Source of the DNA: Amycolatopsis thermalba
GTDB taxonomy: Bacteria > Actinomycetota > Actinomycetes > Mycobacteriales > Pseudonocardiaceae
Assembly: GCF_003385215.1 (NCBI RefSeq)
Contig: NZ_PQHW01000025.1
Coordinates: 1 to 64,000 of the forward strand
Direction of reading: 5' to 3'
DNA length: 64,000 nucleotides
Below, piece after piece: positions 17,438 to 27,011 of the stretch. Below the pieces are notes generated by a model. That model was not told the DNA's origin. It worked only from the letters and a program-made list of their open reading frames with translations, and made no database searches. How positions within the stretch are numbered: position 1 is the first letter of the stretch; every line of letters starts with the position of its first letter. A program made the position numbers and the translations under genes.

Positions 17438-18244
17438 CTAGAGCCGGCCGCCGCTGGCCGTGTCTCCGGACAGCCGCTGCGCGAGGTACACCGGCACGGT
17501 CGACACGACGATCAGCACCGCGGCGACCACGTTGACCACCGGCGCCTGGTTGGGCCGGAACAGGTTGTCCAGGATCCAGATCGGCAGCGTCTGCAGCCCG
17601 GCACCGAGGGTGAACGTGGTCACGATGATCTCGTCGAACGACAACGCGAACGCCAGCAGCCCGCCTGCCAGCAGCGCCGATCGCAGCATCGGGAACGTGA
17701 CCAGCCGGAACGTGGTGATCCCGTCGGCGCCGAGGTCCATCGACGCCTCTTCGAGGTTGCCGCCCATCCGCCGCAGCCGGGCGACGACGTTGTTGAACAC
17801 CACCACGATGCAGAACGTGGCGTGCGCGACGATCGCGGTGAACAGCCCGAGGTCGATGCCCAGGATCGTGCGGAACGCGTTGTTCAGCGCGATGCCGGTG
17901 ACGATGCCGGGCAGCGCGATCGGCAGGATGATCAGCAGCGACACCGTGTCCTTGCCGAAGAACCGGTACCGCTGCAGCGCGAACGCCGCCATCATGCCGA
18001 GCACCAGCGCGATCGCGGTGGCCGCCAGTCCCGCCTGCAGGCTGGTCAGCAGCGCCCGCAACACGCCCTCGTTCTGCGCCGCGCGGCCCCACCACTCCAG
18101 CGTGAACCCGGATGGCGGCCAGCCGAACGTGGTGTCGCTGTTGACCGAGTTCAGCAGCACCACCAGCAGCGGCACGTAGATCACGGCGAGCCCGAGCACC
18201 AGCGCGGCGAGCAGGACGTACTTGGTCTTCTTGGACAGCATCAT
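17438..18244 (-). CDS. potC: ABC transporter permease, PotC-like
   Basis: A 268-residue inner-membrane permease with six hydrophobic segments. The coupling EAA loop is NLEEASMDLGADGITTFRLVTFPML (about 163-187). It pairs with the upstream PotB-like protein. It resembles spermidine/putrescine-type permeases; the exact substrate is inferred from the operon, which includes an aminoaldehyde dehydrogenase. It starts 10 bp after its partner. Confidence 0.85.
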   Translation of the reverse strand: MMLSKKTKYVLLAALVLGLAVIYVPLLVVLLNSVNSDTTFGWPPSGFTLEWWGRAAQNEGVLRALLTSLQAGLAATAIALVLGMMAAFALQRYRFFGKDTVSLLIILPIALPGIVTGIALNNAFRTILGIDLGLFTAIVAHATFCIVVVFNNVVARLRRMGGNLEEASMDLGADGITTFRLVTFPMLRSALLAGGLLAFALSFDEIIVTTFTLGAGLQTLPIWILDNLFRPNQAPVVNVVAAVLIVVSTVPVYLAQRLSGDTASGGRL

Positions 18245-18254
18245 CGGGAACCGC

Positions 18255-19112
18255 CTAGAGGTTGTCCAGCGCGCCGGTCCGGCGCACCGCGGCGAGGTAG
18301 ACGAGCATGATCACGACCGGCACCGTCGCGACCGTCGCCGCGAACGGGAGGTTGTTCGCCGCGCCGATGTTGTCGTAGACGACGTTGCCGAGCATCTGGT
18401 TGGCGCCGCCGACGATCTTGACCGTGATGTAGTCGCCGAGGGTCAGCGAGAAGGTGAAGATCGACCCGGCCACGATCGCGGGGAAGGTCAGCGGCAGCAC
18501 CACCGTGCGGAACGTCCGCCACGACCGTCCACCCAGGTCGCTCGACGCCTCCACCAGCGAGTTCGGCAACCGGTCCAGTCCCGCGTAGATCGGCAGGATC
18601 ATGTACGGCAGCCACAGGTAGGACAGCGTGAGGATGGTGGCGGTCAGGCCGTAGCCGGGGGTGGTGCCGAAGAGCCACCCGGCCAGCCCGTTGCCCGACA
18701 GCATGACCCGCCACGAGTACGCCTTGACCAGGTAGCTGGCCCACAGCGGCGTCATCACCGCGATCACCAGGATCCGCTGCGCCCGCGGCGAGGCGAACTT
18801 GGCCATGTAGAAGGCCATCGGGAACGCGATGACGGCGTCGATCACCGTCACCGCCACCGCGATCCCGAGCGTGCGGAAGGTGATCGTGCGGTAGACCTCG
18901 TCGGTGAACAGGGTCGCGAAGTTGTCCAGCGACCACTCGGTGACGACCTGGCCGGTGAACGTGTCGGTGTGCCAGAAGGCGGTGACGAACAACGCCGCCA
19001 GTGCGCCGAGGTAGGCCAGGCCGAGCCAGAGCAGCGGCGCGCTGAGCAGCATGCCCAGCCGCAGCCTGGGTTTGCGGTAGAGGAATCCCGACACACTGGC
19101 GGCGATGCTCAT
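18255..19112 (-). CDS. potB: ABC transporter permease, PotB-like
   Basis: A 285-residue permease with an N-terminal transmembrane segment (LLSAPLLWLGLAYLGALAAL), a large periplasmic loop and the EAA motif SLVEASSDLGGRSWRTFRTV (about 180-200). The ATG at 19112 begins one base after the stop of the binding-protein gene (TGA-C-ATG), so translation is probably coupled. The longer open frame upstream is antisense-like and overlaps the binding-protein gene. Confidence 0.85.
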   Translation of the reverse strand: MSIAASVSGFLYRKPRLRLGMLLSAPLLWLGLAYLGALAALFVTAFWHTDTFTGQVVTEWSLDNFATLFTDEVYRTITFRTLGIAVAVTVIDAVIAFPMAFYMAKFASPRAQRILVIAVMTPLWASYLVKAYSWRVMLSGNGLAGWLFGTTPGYGLTATILTLSYLWLPYMILPIYAGLDRLPNSLVEASSDLGGRSWRTFRTVVLPLTFPAIVAGSIFTFSLTLGDYITVKIVGGANQMLGNVVYDNIGAANNLPFAATVATVPVVIMLVYLAAVRRTGALDNL

Positions 19113-19113
19113 G

Positions 19114-20325
19114 TCAGCCCTTGATCTCCGTCCACGCGCGAGTCCACTCGCCGTAGTCCTTGCACTTGACGTCGGTGCGGCCGTCGACGCACTGCGCGAT
19201 CGGCGTGGTCCAGTACCAGATCTGGCTGGCGTAGGCGGCGTCACCGGCGTGGTAGGTCTCGCAGTGCTTCGCGTCCGCGGTCAGCGCGCACGCCTTCGGG
19301 TTGGCCGGGGCCTCGCCGAAGTACTCGGCGACCTTCGCGTTGGCCTGCGGGGAAACGATGTGGTCGAGCCACTTGTAGGCGCAGGTCTTGTGCGGCGACT
19401 TCGTGGAGACCATCCAGGTGTCCGACCAGCCGGTGGCACCCTCGACCGGCAGCGTGGACTCCACCGGCGCGCCCTCGGACTTGGTCAGGTTGACCGTCAC
19501 CTGCCACGCGGTGCCGATGACGGCGTCGCCGTTCTTCAGCGCCTGGCTTTCCTTGAGGTAGTCCGACCAGTACTCCGACACCAGCGGGCGCTGCTGCTTG
19601 AGCAGGTCGACCGCGGCCTGGAACTGCTTGTCGTCCAGGGCGTAGGGGTTCTTGATGCCCAGTTCCGGCTTGGTCTTCATCAGGTAGAGCGCGGCGTCGG
19701 CGATGTAGATCGGCGAGTCGTACGCGGTGACCTTGCCCTTGTACGGCGAGTTCGCGTCGAACACCACCGACCACGACGTCGGTGCCGGGTTGACGTGGTC
19801 GGTGCGGTAGGTCAGGACGTTGGCGCCCCAGCCGTGCGGCACGCCGTAGGACACGTTGTTCACGCTGTTCCACGGCTTGTTCTTGAGGAAGTCGTAGACG
19901 TCGGCGTAGTTCGGGATGAGGCTGGTGTTGACCGGTTCGGTGTCGCCGGCGGCGATGAGCCGCAGCGAGGCGTCACCGGAGGCGGAAATGACGTCGTACT
20001 GGCCGGTCTTCATGAGGCTGACGGCCTCGTCGGAGGTGCCGAAGGTCTTGACGTTGACCTTGCACCCGGTGGCCTGCTCGAACGGGGTGACCCAGTCGAC
20101 GTTCGGGTCGTTGGACCCGTTCTCCGCGTAACCGGGCCAGGCCAGGATGTTCAGCGCGCCCTCGGGCTGACCGAGCTGGGAGAGGGCTTCGAGCTTGGGC
20201 GGCGTGAACCCCTGCCCGCCCGTGCTGGACGGGCTGGACGAAGTGCTCGACGTGCCGCAGGCCGCCACGGCGGTCCCCGCACACATCAGCCCCGCGATCA
20301 AGCGCAGGGTCCGGCTGTTGCGCAT
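19114..20325 (-). CDS. potD: Polyamine-type solute-binding lipoprotein, PotD-like
   Basis: A 403-residue extracellular binding lipoprotein. The signal peptide ends in the lipobox AVAAC (Cys about 23), followed by a Ser-rich linker. Family segments include LNILAWPGYAENG (about 58), FGTSDEAVSLMKTGQYDVIS, and DTWMVSTKSPHKTCAYKWLDHI. It should capture the substrate and deliver it to PotBC. The rare cysteines in the C-terminal third (CAYK, CALTADAKHC, CVDGRTDVKC) may form disulfides. Confidence 0.87.
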   Translation of the reverse strand: MRNSRTLRLIAGLMCAGTAVAACGTSSTSSSPSSTGGQGFTPPKLEALSQLGQPEGALNILAWPGYAENGSNDPNVDWVTPFEQATGCKVNVKTFGTSDEAVSLMKTGQYDVISASGDASLRLIAAGDTEPVNTSLIPNYADVYDFLKNKPWNSVNNVSYGVPHGWGANVLTYRTDHVNPAPTSWSVVFDANSPYKGKVTAYDSPIYIADAALYLMKTKPELGIKNPYALDDKQFQAAVDLLKQQRPLVSEYWSDYLKESQALKNGDAVIGTAWQVTVNLTKSEGAPVESTLPVEGATGWSDTWMVSTKSPHKTCAYKWLDHIVSPQANAKVAEYFGEAPANPKACALTADAKHCETYHAGDAAYASQIWYWTTPIAQCVDGRTDVKCKDYGEWTRAWTEIKG

Positions 20326-20337
20326 CTGGTTGGCTCC

Positions 20338-21405
20338 TTACTCGGTGATGCGGAAGTTGTGCTCTTGCCGCCAGGCGAGACGGACGCGGTTGTCGGCAAG
20401 TTCGAGGGGTGCGCCGGCGTTCTGCCGGACCACCGAGAGCTGCCCGCCGACGTCGAGCGCCACCACGTAGCGAACCGTGGCGCCGGCGTAGGACGTGCTG
20501 GTGACGGTGCCGGTCGCGGAGACCTCGCCCGCGGCGGCCGGTTGCGACAGGTCGGGGTCGATGCGGATCTTCTCCGGCCGGATGCTGAACACGCCGCGCG
20601 TGCCGAGCACGGCTTCGGCGCTGTCGCCGGACAGCAGGTTCGACGTGCCGACGAACCCGGCGACGAACGCCGTGGCCGGCTTCTCGTACACCTCGCTCGG
20701 CGTGCCGACCTGCTCGATCCCGCCGGTGTTGAACACGGCGATCCGGTCGCTCATCGTCAGCGCCTCGTCCTGGTCGTGCGTGACGAAGATGAATGTGATG
20801 CCGACGTCGCGCTGGATCTGCTTCAGCTCGGTCTGCATGGCGTGCCGCAGTTTCAGGTCCAGCGCGCCCAGCGGTTCGTCGAGCAGCAGCACCTTGGGGC
20901 GGTTGACCAGCGCGCGGGCGAGCGCGACGCGTTGCCGCTGCCCGCCGGACAGCTGCGTGGGTTTGCGGCCCTCGAACCCTTCCAAGTGGACGGTCCGCAG
21001 CGCCTCGCGGCGCCGGTCGCGGCGCTGCGCGCGGGGCACCTTCTTGACCCGCAGCCCGTACTCGACGTTCTGCTGCACGGTCATGTGCGGGAACAGCGCG
21101 TAGTCCTGGAACACCGTGTTGACGTCCCGTTCGAACGGCGCCAGCCGGGTGACGTCGCGGCCGGCCAGTTCGACCGTCCCGGACGTGGGCAGCTCGAACC
21201 CGGCGATCATGCGCAGCACGGTGGTCTTGCCCGAGCCGGACGGTCCGAGCATCGAGAAGAACTCGCCCTGCGCGATGTCCAGGTCGACGCCCTCGACGGC
21301 GACGACGGACCCGAACTCCTTGCGCAGGCCGCGCAGGCGGATCGCGCTCGTGGTCCCGGCCGGGGCGGTCTTCTCGGCCAGTGCGGGTGCTTGGTTGGGC
21401 GACAT
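20338..21405 (-). CDS. potA: ABC transporter ATPase, PotA-like
   Basis: A 355-residue ATPase of the spermidine/putrescine group: Walker A GPSGSGKT (about 54-61), Q-loop [10 protein letters not shown], signature [15 protein letters not shown], Walker B VLLLDEP, H-loop VTHDQDEAL, then a TOBE domain (about 280-355). A GTG 9 bases upstream (21414) overlaps the dehydrogenase stop as GTGA with GGGGAG just before it and is a credible alternative start. The operon order is dehydrogenase, ATPase, binding protein, two permeases. Confidence 0.9.
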   Translation of the reverse strand: MSPNQAPALAEKTAPAGTTSAIRLRGLRKEFGSVVAVEGVDLDIAQGEFFSMLGPSGSGKTTVLRMIAGFELPTSGTVELAGRDVTRLAPFERDVNTVFQDYALFPHMTVQQNVEYGLRVKKVPRAQRRDRRREALRTVHLEGFEGRKPTQLSGGQRQRVALARALVNRPKVLLLDEPLGALDLKLRHAMQTELKQIQRDVGITFIFVTHDQDEALTMSDRIAVFNTGGIEQVGTPSEVYEKPATAFVAGFVGTSNLLSGDSAEAVLGTRGVFSIRPEKIRIDPDLSQPAAAGEVSATGTVTSTSYAGATVRYVVALDVGGQLSVVRQNAGAPLELADNRVRLAWRQEHNFRITE

Positions 21406-21410
21406 GTCGA

Positions 21411-22841
21411 TCACTGCGCTCCCCAGGCCGTCATGACGTGCTTCACGCGGGTGTAGTCCTCCAGGCCGTACAGCGAGAGGTCCTTGCCGTAGCCGGACTT
21501 CTTGAACCCGCCGTGCGGCATCTCCGCCACCAGCGGGATGTGCGTGTTGATCCACACGCAGCCGAAGTCGAGCTTGGCGGACAGGCGCATCGCGCGGCTG
21601 TGGTCGGCGGTCCAGATCGACGACGCGAGCCCGTACTCGACGCCGTTGGCCGCGGCCAGCGCCTCGTCGTCGCCGGCGAACCGCTGCACGGTGATGACCG
21701 GGCCGAACACCTCGTTCTGCGAGATCTCGTCGTCCTGCCGGACGCCGGAAACCACGGTCGGCTCGAAGAAGTAGCCCTCGTCGCGGGCGCGCTTGCCTCC
21801 GGTGTGGACGGTCGCGTGCGCGGGCAGCCGCTCGATGAACCCGGTGACCTTCGCGAGGTGACCGGCGCTGTTCAGCGGCCCGTAGAGCACGTCCGGGTCG
21901 TCGGGCAGCCCGGTCTTGGTCGCCTCCGCGTGCCGGGTCAGCGCGGCCACGAACTCGTCGTGCACGTCCTCGTGGACCAGGACCCGGGTGGCGGCGGTGC
22001 AGTCCTGGCCGGCGTTGAAGAACCCGGCGCCCGCGATGGTCTCGGCCGCGTTCTCCAGGTCGGCGTCGGGGAAGACGATCACCGGCGCCTTGCCACCGAG
22101 TTCCAGGTGGACGCGCTTGAGGTCGGCGGCCGCGGAGCCGGCGACCTCGATGCCGGCGCGGACCGAGCCGGTGATCGACACCATCGCCGGGATGTCGTGC
22201 TCGACCAGCGTCCGGCCGGTGGCCCGGTCGCCGCAGACGACGTTGAGCACGCCCGGCGGCAGGAACTCGGCGGCGATCTCGGCGAGGAGCACGGTGGACG
22301 CCGGGGTGGTGTCGGCGGGTTTGAGCACGACGGTGTTCCCAGCCGCCAGCGCGGGCGCGATCTTCCAGATCGCCATCATCAGCGGGTAGTTCCACGGCGT
22401 CACCTGGGCGCACACCCCGATCGGCTCACGCCTGACGTAGGACGTGTGCCCGGTGAGGTACTCGCCCGCGGCGCGGCCCTCCAGGGCGCGGGCGACCCCG
22501 GCGAAGAACCGCAACTGGTCGATGATCACCGGGATCTCCTCGGCCGTGGTGACGGCCAGCGGTTTGCCGGTGTCGGCCGACTCGGCGCGGACGATCTCCT
22601 CGGCCCGCCGCTCGACGGCGTCGGCGATCTTCAGCAGCGCGACCTGGCGGTCGCCGGGCGTGGTTTCGCGCCACTGCTCGAAGGCCCGGGCCGCGGCGCG
22701 CAGGGCACGGTCCACGTCCTGCGGGCCGCCGACGGGCGCGGTGCAGTACGGCCGGCCGGTGACCGGATCGATGATCTCGGCGACGGCTCCGTCAGCGGAA
22801 TCCGCGAGTTCGCCGTCGATGAAGTGCTTCAGCTGGTGCAC
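21411..22841 (-). CDS. Aminobutyraldehyde dehydrogenase-like aldehyde dehydrogenase
   Basis: A 476-residue NAD(P)-dependent aldehyde dehydrogenase. The catalytic Cys is in [13 protein letters not shown], a sequence characteristic of gamma-aminobutyraldehyde dehydrogenases. The general-base Glu is in LELGGKAP, and [21 protein letters not shown] is intact. It likely oxidises 4-aminobutanal from putrescine to GABA, which fits its place as first gene of a polyamine ABC operon. The GTG at 22841 is selected because AGGAG sits 7 bases upstream; the longer frame runs into the promoter. Confidence 0.88.
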   Translation of the reverse strand: MHQLKHFIDGELADSADGAVAEIIDPVTGRPYCTAPVGGPQDVDRALRAAARAFEQWRETTPGDRQVALLKIADAVERRAEEIVRAESADTGKPLAVTTAEEIPVIIDQLRFFAGVARALEGRAAGEYLTGHTSYVRREPIGVCAQVTPWNYPLMMAIWKIAPALAAGNTVVLKPADTTPASTVLLAEIAAEFLPPGVLNVVCGDRATGRTLVEHDIPAMVSITGSVRAGIEVAGSAAADLKRVHLELGGKAPVIVFPDADLENAAETIAGAGFFNAGQDCTAATRVLVHEDVHDEFVAALTRHAEATKTGLPDDPDVLYGPLNSAGHLAKVTGFIERLPAHATVHTGGKRARDEGYFFEPTVVSGVRQDDEISQNEVFGPVITVQRFAGDDEALAAANGVEYGLASSIWTADHSRAMRLSAKLDFGCVWINTHIPLVAEMPHGGFKKSGYGKDLSLYGLEDYTRVKHVMTAWGAQ

Positions 22842-22896
22842 GGGCAGGCTCCTGGCTCGGCGGGGACGGTGCGGGTCGGTACCCCGATGGCCGGAA

Positions 22897-22925
22897 AACA
22901 TATAAGACCATATTTCATAGGACAA
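22897..22925 (-). promoter_or_regulatory. Promoter of the polyamine-uptake operon
   Basis: On the minus strand TTGTCC (22920-22925) and TATGTT (22897-22902) are separated by exactly 17 bases in an unusually AT-rich stretch. A near-palindrome ATAT-N6-ATAT (22900-22913) lies between the two hexamers and may be the operator of the adjacent GntR-family repressor. The match to a FadR-type consensus is weak. Confidence 0.6.
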
Positions 22926-22973
22926 GGCTTTGAGGCAGGATTGTTCGCGGCGGTACCCGAAAGAAGGAGCCCG

Positions 22974-23717
22974 ATGCGAAGGCCGTTGACGTCCCCCAGC
23001 GCGCGATCAGTACTGTTCGCGCCCCTGGACCAGACCGGGCGGGCCGAGCTCGTCGCCCGGCGGCTGGTGGACGCGATCACGCTGGGTGTCCTCGCCGACC
23101 AGGAGCAACTGCCGAGCGAGGCCGAGCTCGCCGAGCAGTTCGGGGTGTCCACCGTGACCGTGCGGGAGGCGCTGGTGGCCCTGCGGCAGCAGGGTCTGGT
23201 GCAGACGAAGCGGGGTCGCGGCGGCGGCAGCTTCGTCTGCGCGCCGCCGGAGGAGAACGACGAGACCTGGCGGGCGCGGCTGCGCGAGGTCTCGCTGAGC
23301 GAACTGCGGGACATCGGCGACGACTACGTCGCGATCGCGGGCGCCGCCGCCCGGCTGGCCGCCGAACGCAGTTCCACCGAGGACATCGCCCGCGTCCAGC
23401 TCGCCGCCGAGGACCTGGACGGTGCGGTCGGCACCGCGGCCGCCCGCGCCGAGCGGCAGTTCCACCTGGAGGTCGCCGCCGCGTCCCAGTCCCCGCGGCT
23501 CACCCACCAGGAGATCCGGTTGCAGAGCGAACAGGGCGCGTTGCTGTGGCTGCCGCTCGGGCACCACGATCCGGTGACGGCGTGCACCGAGCACCGGGCG
23601 ATCGCCGCGGCGATCGCCCAGGCCGACGGCGAATTGGCCCGCAAGCTGACCGAGCAGCACATCCTGGACACCATCGACCGATTGGGTGAGGTGCATCTTG
23701 ACCTACTCGGGTCCTAA
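22974..23717 (+). CDS. GntR/FadR-family regulator
   Basis: A 247-residue regulator. The winged helix at about 20-85 has LPSEAELAEQFGVSTVTVREALVALRQQGLV. The C-terminal FCD-type ligand domain has ERQFHLEVAAASQSPRLTHQEIRLQ and EHRAIAAAIAQADGELARKLTEQHI. AAGGAG lies 4 bases before the ATG. Divergent from the polyamine operon, it is the probable local repressor sensing a polyamine or derived metabolite. Confidence 0.88.
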   Translation: MRRPLTSPSARSVLFAPLDQTGRAELVARRLVDAITLGVLADQEQLPSEAELAEQFGVSTVTVREALVALRQQGLVQTKRGRGGGSFVCAPPEENDETWRARLREVSLSELRDIGDDYVAIAGAAARLAAERSSTEDIARVQLAAEDLDGAVGTAAARAERQFHLEVAAASQSPRLTHQEIRLQSEQGALLWLPLGHHDPVTACTEHRAIAAAIAQADGELARKLTEQHILDTIDRLGEVHLDLLGS

Positions 23718-23751
23718 GCTTCGACACCTCGACTACACCAGGGGCGGCATC

Positions 23752-24480
23752 GTGAACGACACGCTGGCCGGCGAGGACATCGCCGAAGAGGTGTCCGGCA
23801 TCGTCGAGGGCGTCTTCGAGCGGCTGGCGCCCGCCGTCGCCGCGGCCACCGCGATCCTCGGCAGACCCGGCCCGGTCCGCGCCGCCGACCTGGACGCGCT
23901 GCGCCCGGACGTGATCGCGGCGCTGGGCGAGCGGATCGTGGGGGCCGGGTTCATCGCCGCCCCGGACGCACTGGCCGACCAGCGCTTCGGCTTCGAATGG
24001 TGGACGTGCACGCCCGGCGGGCCGCCCGCGCAGCTGTTCATCAGCCTCGACCCGGCCAGCGACCACTTCCTGGACTACACGCGGCAGTCGTGGTTCACCG
24101 TGCCGCGCGACTCCGGCCGCCGCCACATCACCGGCCCCTACGTCGACTACCTGTGCACCGACGAGTACACGCTGACCTTCACCGTCCCGGTGCTGCGGGA
24201 CGGCGCGTTCGCCGGGGTCGTCGGGGCGGACGTGTTCGTGCACCAGTTCGAGCGGCTGCTGCTGCCCAAGCTGCGCCGCGTCGACGGCCGGGCCGCCGTG
24301 ATCAACGCGCAGGGCCGGGTGATCGCCGCGAACACCGCCCGCCAGGCGACCGGTTCGCTGGTGCGGGATCCGGACATCGCGTCCTGGTGGAACTCCGGCG
24401 CGCCGCCGGTGCACGACGCGGACACGGTGCTGCTCCGCTGCGGTGACGCGCCGATCGCCCTGCTGGTCACCAAGCGCTGA
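23752..24480 (+). CDS. Cache-domain-like sensor protein
   Basis: A 242-residue protein whose middle part resembles a PDC/dCache sensor fold: FGFEWWTCTPGGPPAQLFISLDP, LDYTRQSWFTVPRDSGRRHITGPYVDYLCTDEYTLTFTVPV and GVVGADVFVHQFERLLLP. No signal peptide, transmembrane helix or output domain is visible, so it would be a soluble ligand-binding protein. It follows the GntR gene by 34 bp. The GTG at 23752 with AGGGG 7 bases upstream is preferred over a start overlapping the GntR gene. A role in sensing the transported amine is inferred. It overlaps the next convergent gene by 14 bp. Confidence 0.72.
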   Translation: MNDTLAGEDIAEEVSGIVEGVFERLAPAVAAATAILGRPGPVRAADLDALRPDVIAALGERIVGAGFIAAPDALADQRFGFEWWTCTPGGPPAQLFISLDPASDHFLDYTRQSWFTVPRDSGRRHITGPYVDYLCTDEYTLTFTVPVLRDGAFAGVVGADVFVHQFERLLLPKLRRVDGRAAVINAQGRVIAANTARQATGSLVRDPDIASWWNSGAPPVHDADTVLLRCGDAPIALLVTKR

Positions 24481-25240
24481 ACGCCGCGGACAGCTCGCGG
24501 TGGGCGTCCACCAGGGACGGTCCGTACCAGGTGAGGTAACGGCCGGAGATCAGCACGAACGGCACGTCCGGGAACGCCTCCGGGCCGTCGGTGTCGGTGA
24601 ACAGGTACGGCTCGTCGGGCAGCACCAGCAGATCGGCCCCGCCCTCGGTGAACCGCGCCCGCAGCTCGTCGATCTTCGGCCGGGGATAACGATCTTCGTG
24701 GTCGGCGTAGACGTTCACGATGCCCAGCCGGTGCAGCACGTCGCCGCCGAAGGTGTCCCGGCCGAGCACGATCCACGGCTTGCGCCAGACCGGGACGACC
24801 GCCCGGGCGCGCTCGGGTTTCGCCTCCCGCCACAGCTCCTCGGCGGTGACCAGCCAGTCCGGTTCGGACACTTCCAGCGCCTGGGCCAGCAGGCGGCGCA
24901 ACGACGCCAGCGCGTGCGGGACGGTCGCCGGCGCCTCCATCACCCACACCGGAACCCCGTTGGCGCGCAGGCGTTCCACGTCCTCCGGCCGGTTCTCCTC
25001 GGAGTTGGCCAGCACGAGGTCCGGGCGCAGCGCCAGGACGTCGTCGACCTTCGGGTACTTCGACCCGCCCACCCGCGACACCTCCAGGCGGTCCGGGTGC
25101 GTGCAGTAGTCGGTGGCGCCGACGATGCGGCCGGGCGCGCTCTCCTCGACCGCTTCCGTCAGAGCCGGGACCAGCGAGACCACGCGCTGGGGCACACCGC
25201 GCAGCGGCACGTCCGCGCCGAGGTCGTCGAACAGCGTCAT
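24467..25240 (-). CDS. BtuF-like helical-backbone metal-receptor protein
   Basis: A 257-residue protein of the periplasmic-binding-like superfamily used for cobalamin and iron-siderophore capture: VVSLVPALTEAVE (about 20), GATDYCTHP, VDDVLALRPDLVLANSEENRPEDVERL and LVLPDEPYLFT. No signal peptide or lipobox precedes the domain, and no ABC permease is nearby, so an intracellular role is possible. The ATG overlaps the preceding stop as ATGA, placing it third in an operon after an RNB ribonuclease and a DUF4326 protein. Confidence 0.8.
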   Translation of the reverse strand: MTLFDDLGADVPLRGVPQRVVSLVPALTEAVEESAPGRIVGATDYCTHPDRLEVSRVGGSKYPKVDDVLALRPDLVLANSEENRPEDVERLRANGVPVWVMEAPATVPHALASLRRLLAQALEVSEPDWLVTAEELWREAKPERARAVVPVWRKPWIVLGRDTFGGDVLHRLGIVNVYADHEDRYPRPKIDELRARFTEGGADLLVLPDEPYLFTDTDGPEAFPDVPFVLISGRYLTWYGPSLVDAHRELSAAFSAW

Positions 25241-25611
25241 CGGTCTCCTTCGAGGTGTTCCAGCAGGACGTCGCCGTGGCAGGGTTCCGGCGCGCACCAG
25301 CATCCCAGCGCCCGCCCCGCCAGTTCGTCCAGCCGGGCCAGCAGGTCCGGCCGCCCGTTCAGGTACTCGCGGTAGTGCCGCACCATGGCGGCGCGGTCCT
25401 GCTTGGCCTCCTTGACGAACGGGTTCGCGAACGGGGACCCGGGCCAGGCGTGCCGGTTGCCCCGGTGGCCGATGTAGGTGATCAGGTCGTGCTCCACGAG
25501 CCACGGCACGAGGTGCTGGTGCGGCCCGGACTTCCGCACGTTGACGACCACCGCGTGGCCGTCCCGCACGCGCCGCGCCAGGTCGCGCTCCTCGTCGGTC
25601 CAGTCGCTCAT
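25237..25611 (-). CDS. DUF4326 family protein
   Basis: A 124-residue protein with the DUF4326 pattern VNVRKSGPHQHLV, YIGHRGNRHAWPGSPFANPF, and the C-terminal GCWCAPEPCHGDVL, whose Cys and His residues could bind metal. The function of the family is unknown; it is often found near phage or nucleic-acid-related genes. Its ATG overlaps the RNB stop by 4 bp (ATGA), and its own stop overlaps the next start by 4 bp, so the three genes are translationally coupled. Confidence 0.8.
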   Translation of the reverse strand: MSDWTDEERDLARRVRDGHAVVVNVRKSGPHQHLVPWLVEHDLITYIGHRGNRHAWPGSPFANPFVKEAKQDRAAMVRHYREYLNGRPDLLARLDELAGRALGCWCAPEPCHGDVLLEHLEGDR

Positions 25612-27011
25612 GCCCGCTCGAACGACACCTTCCGCTTGTCGACGTCCACCGCGGTGAGCCGGACCGTGATGCGGCGGCCTTCCGGCAGGTTCTCCCCCGC
25701 GCACCGCGCCATCACCGGCGGGTCGGCCAGCAGGATCTCCGCCCGGTTCTCCTCCGCCCGCAGCACGACCGCCTCGAACGTGTCGCCGACGCGGTCGGCC
25801 AGCATCCACGCCTCGACCTGGTCCAGGCACGCCTTCTCGACGCGCGCGGCGAGCAGGTCGGAGGCGTTCATCAGGCCGGGCAGCTCGGTCAGCGCCGTGC
25901 GGGCCCACGCCGGGACCGGCTCGCCCGCGCTGACGGCGAGGCAGACCTCGGCGGCGAACCGGTCCGCCAGCCGCCGGATGGGCGCGGTGACGTGCGCGTA
26001 CGGGGCGCCGATGCCGGCGTGGGTGACGACCTCGGGCAGCTCGCCGTCGAAGGTGGTGTAGCCGGCGCCGCGCAGCAGGCGGGTGGTGTCGGTGTAGAAG
26101 GCCATCGACTCCGGTTGCGCCGGGTCGAGCCCAGCGAGCAGCTCGGCGACGCTGGTCCCCGCCGGCCAGTCGATGCCCAGCGCGCCGGCCGCGCCACGCA
26201 GCCAGTCGAGCGTTTCGGCGTCCGGCTCGGGCAGGGTGCGCAGCAGGCCGATCTTCGCGCCGATCATCATCTCCGCCGCGGCCATGCCGGTGAGCAGGGA
26301 GATCTCGGCGTTCCAGGCCTCCAGTCTGGTGCGCGGCCGCATGCCGAGCACCCAGTCGCCGCCGTTCGCGCCGATGATCCGGTCCGGCAGCTGCGGTTCG
26401 ACCGCGCCGCGGCGGACGGCCAGTTCGCGGCGGAGCGTGCCCAGCTCGGGCAGGGCGGCGATCGACGGGTGCGGCGCGGCCGGGTCCTCGGTCGCGTAGT
26501 CGAGTTGCTCGGTGGAGCGGACGAGCGCGCGGCGCACGGTGGCGTGCGTGAGTTCACCGTCGCGGCCGAGGTCCAGGGTCCACAGCACGGCGGGCCGGAC
26601 CTCGCGGGGCAACAGGCTCGCGGCGCCCTCGGACAGCACCGGCGGGTGCAGCGGCACGGTGCCGTCGGGCAGGTAGAGGGTCTGGCCGCGGCGGCGCGCC
26701 TCGCGGTCGATCGGGCCGTCCGGCGTGACGAACGCGGCGAGGTCGGCGATCGCGTAGTGCACCCGGAAGCCGCGTGCGCGCCGTTCGATCAGGATGGCCT
26801 GGTCGAGGTCCTTCGCGCCCGGCGGATCGAGCGTGACCAGGGGCAGGTCGGTCGCGTCGGCGCGGTCGGCGGCGAACTCGGACGGGTCCATCACGACGCT
26901 CTCGGCCTCGGCCAGGACAGCCGGGTCGAAGTCCTCCGGCAGCTCGAACTCGGCGCGCAGCCGGGCGAACCCGCCGTCCGCCGAGTTCGTGCTGGTCACG
27001 ACGTGGTGCAC
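25608..27011 (-). CDS. RNB-domain ribonuclease
   Basis: A 467-residue RNase II/RNB-family exoribonuclease. The catalytic core is DLPLVTLDPPGAKDLDQAILIE (about 55-76), with the conserved acidic cluster in GAKDLDQA. HYAIADLAAFV and DGTVPLHPPVLSEGAASLLP follow, and APYAHVTAPIRRLADRF is the conserved C-terminal RNB motif. N-terminal cold-shock domains and a full S1 domain are absent, as in many actinobacterial members. It starts with GTG at 27011, divergent from the ATPase gene. Confidence 0.9.
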   Translation of the reverse strand: MHHVVTSTNSADGGFARLRAEFELPEDFDPAVLAEAESVVMDPSEFAADRADATDLPLVTLDPPGAKDLDQAILIERRARGFRVHYAIADLAAFVTPDGPIDREARRRGQTLYLPDGTVPLHPPVLSEGAASLLPREVRPAVLWTLDLGRDGELTHATVRRALVRSTEQLDYATEDPAAPHPSIAALPELGTLRRELAVRRGAVEPQLPDRIIGANGGDWVLGMRPRTRLEAWNAEISLLTGMAAAEMMIGAKIGLLRTLPEPDAETLDWLRGAAGALGIDWPAGTSVAELLAGLDPAQPESMAFYTDTTRLLRGAGYTTFDGELPEVVTHAGIGAPYAHVTAPIRRLADRFAAEVCLAVSAGEPVPAWARTALTELPGLMNASDLLAARVEKACLDQVEAWMLADRVGDTFEAVVLRAEENRAEILLADPPVMARCAGENLPEGRRITVRLTAVDVDKRKVSFERA

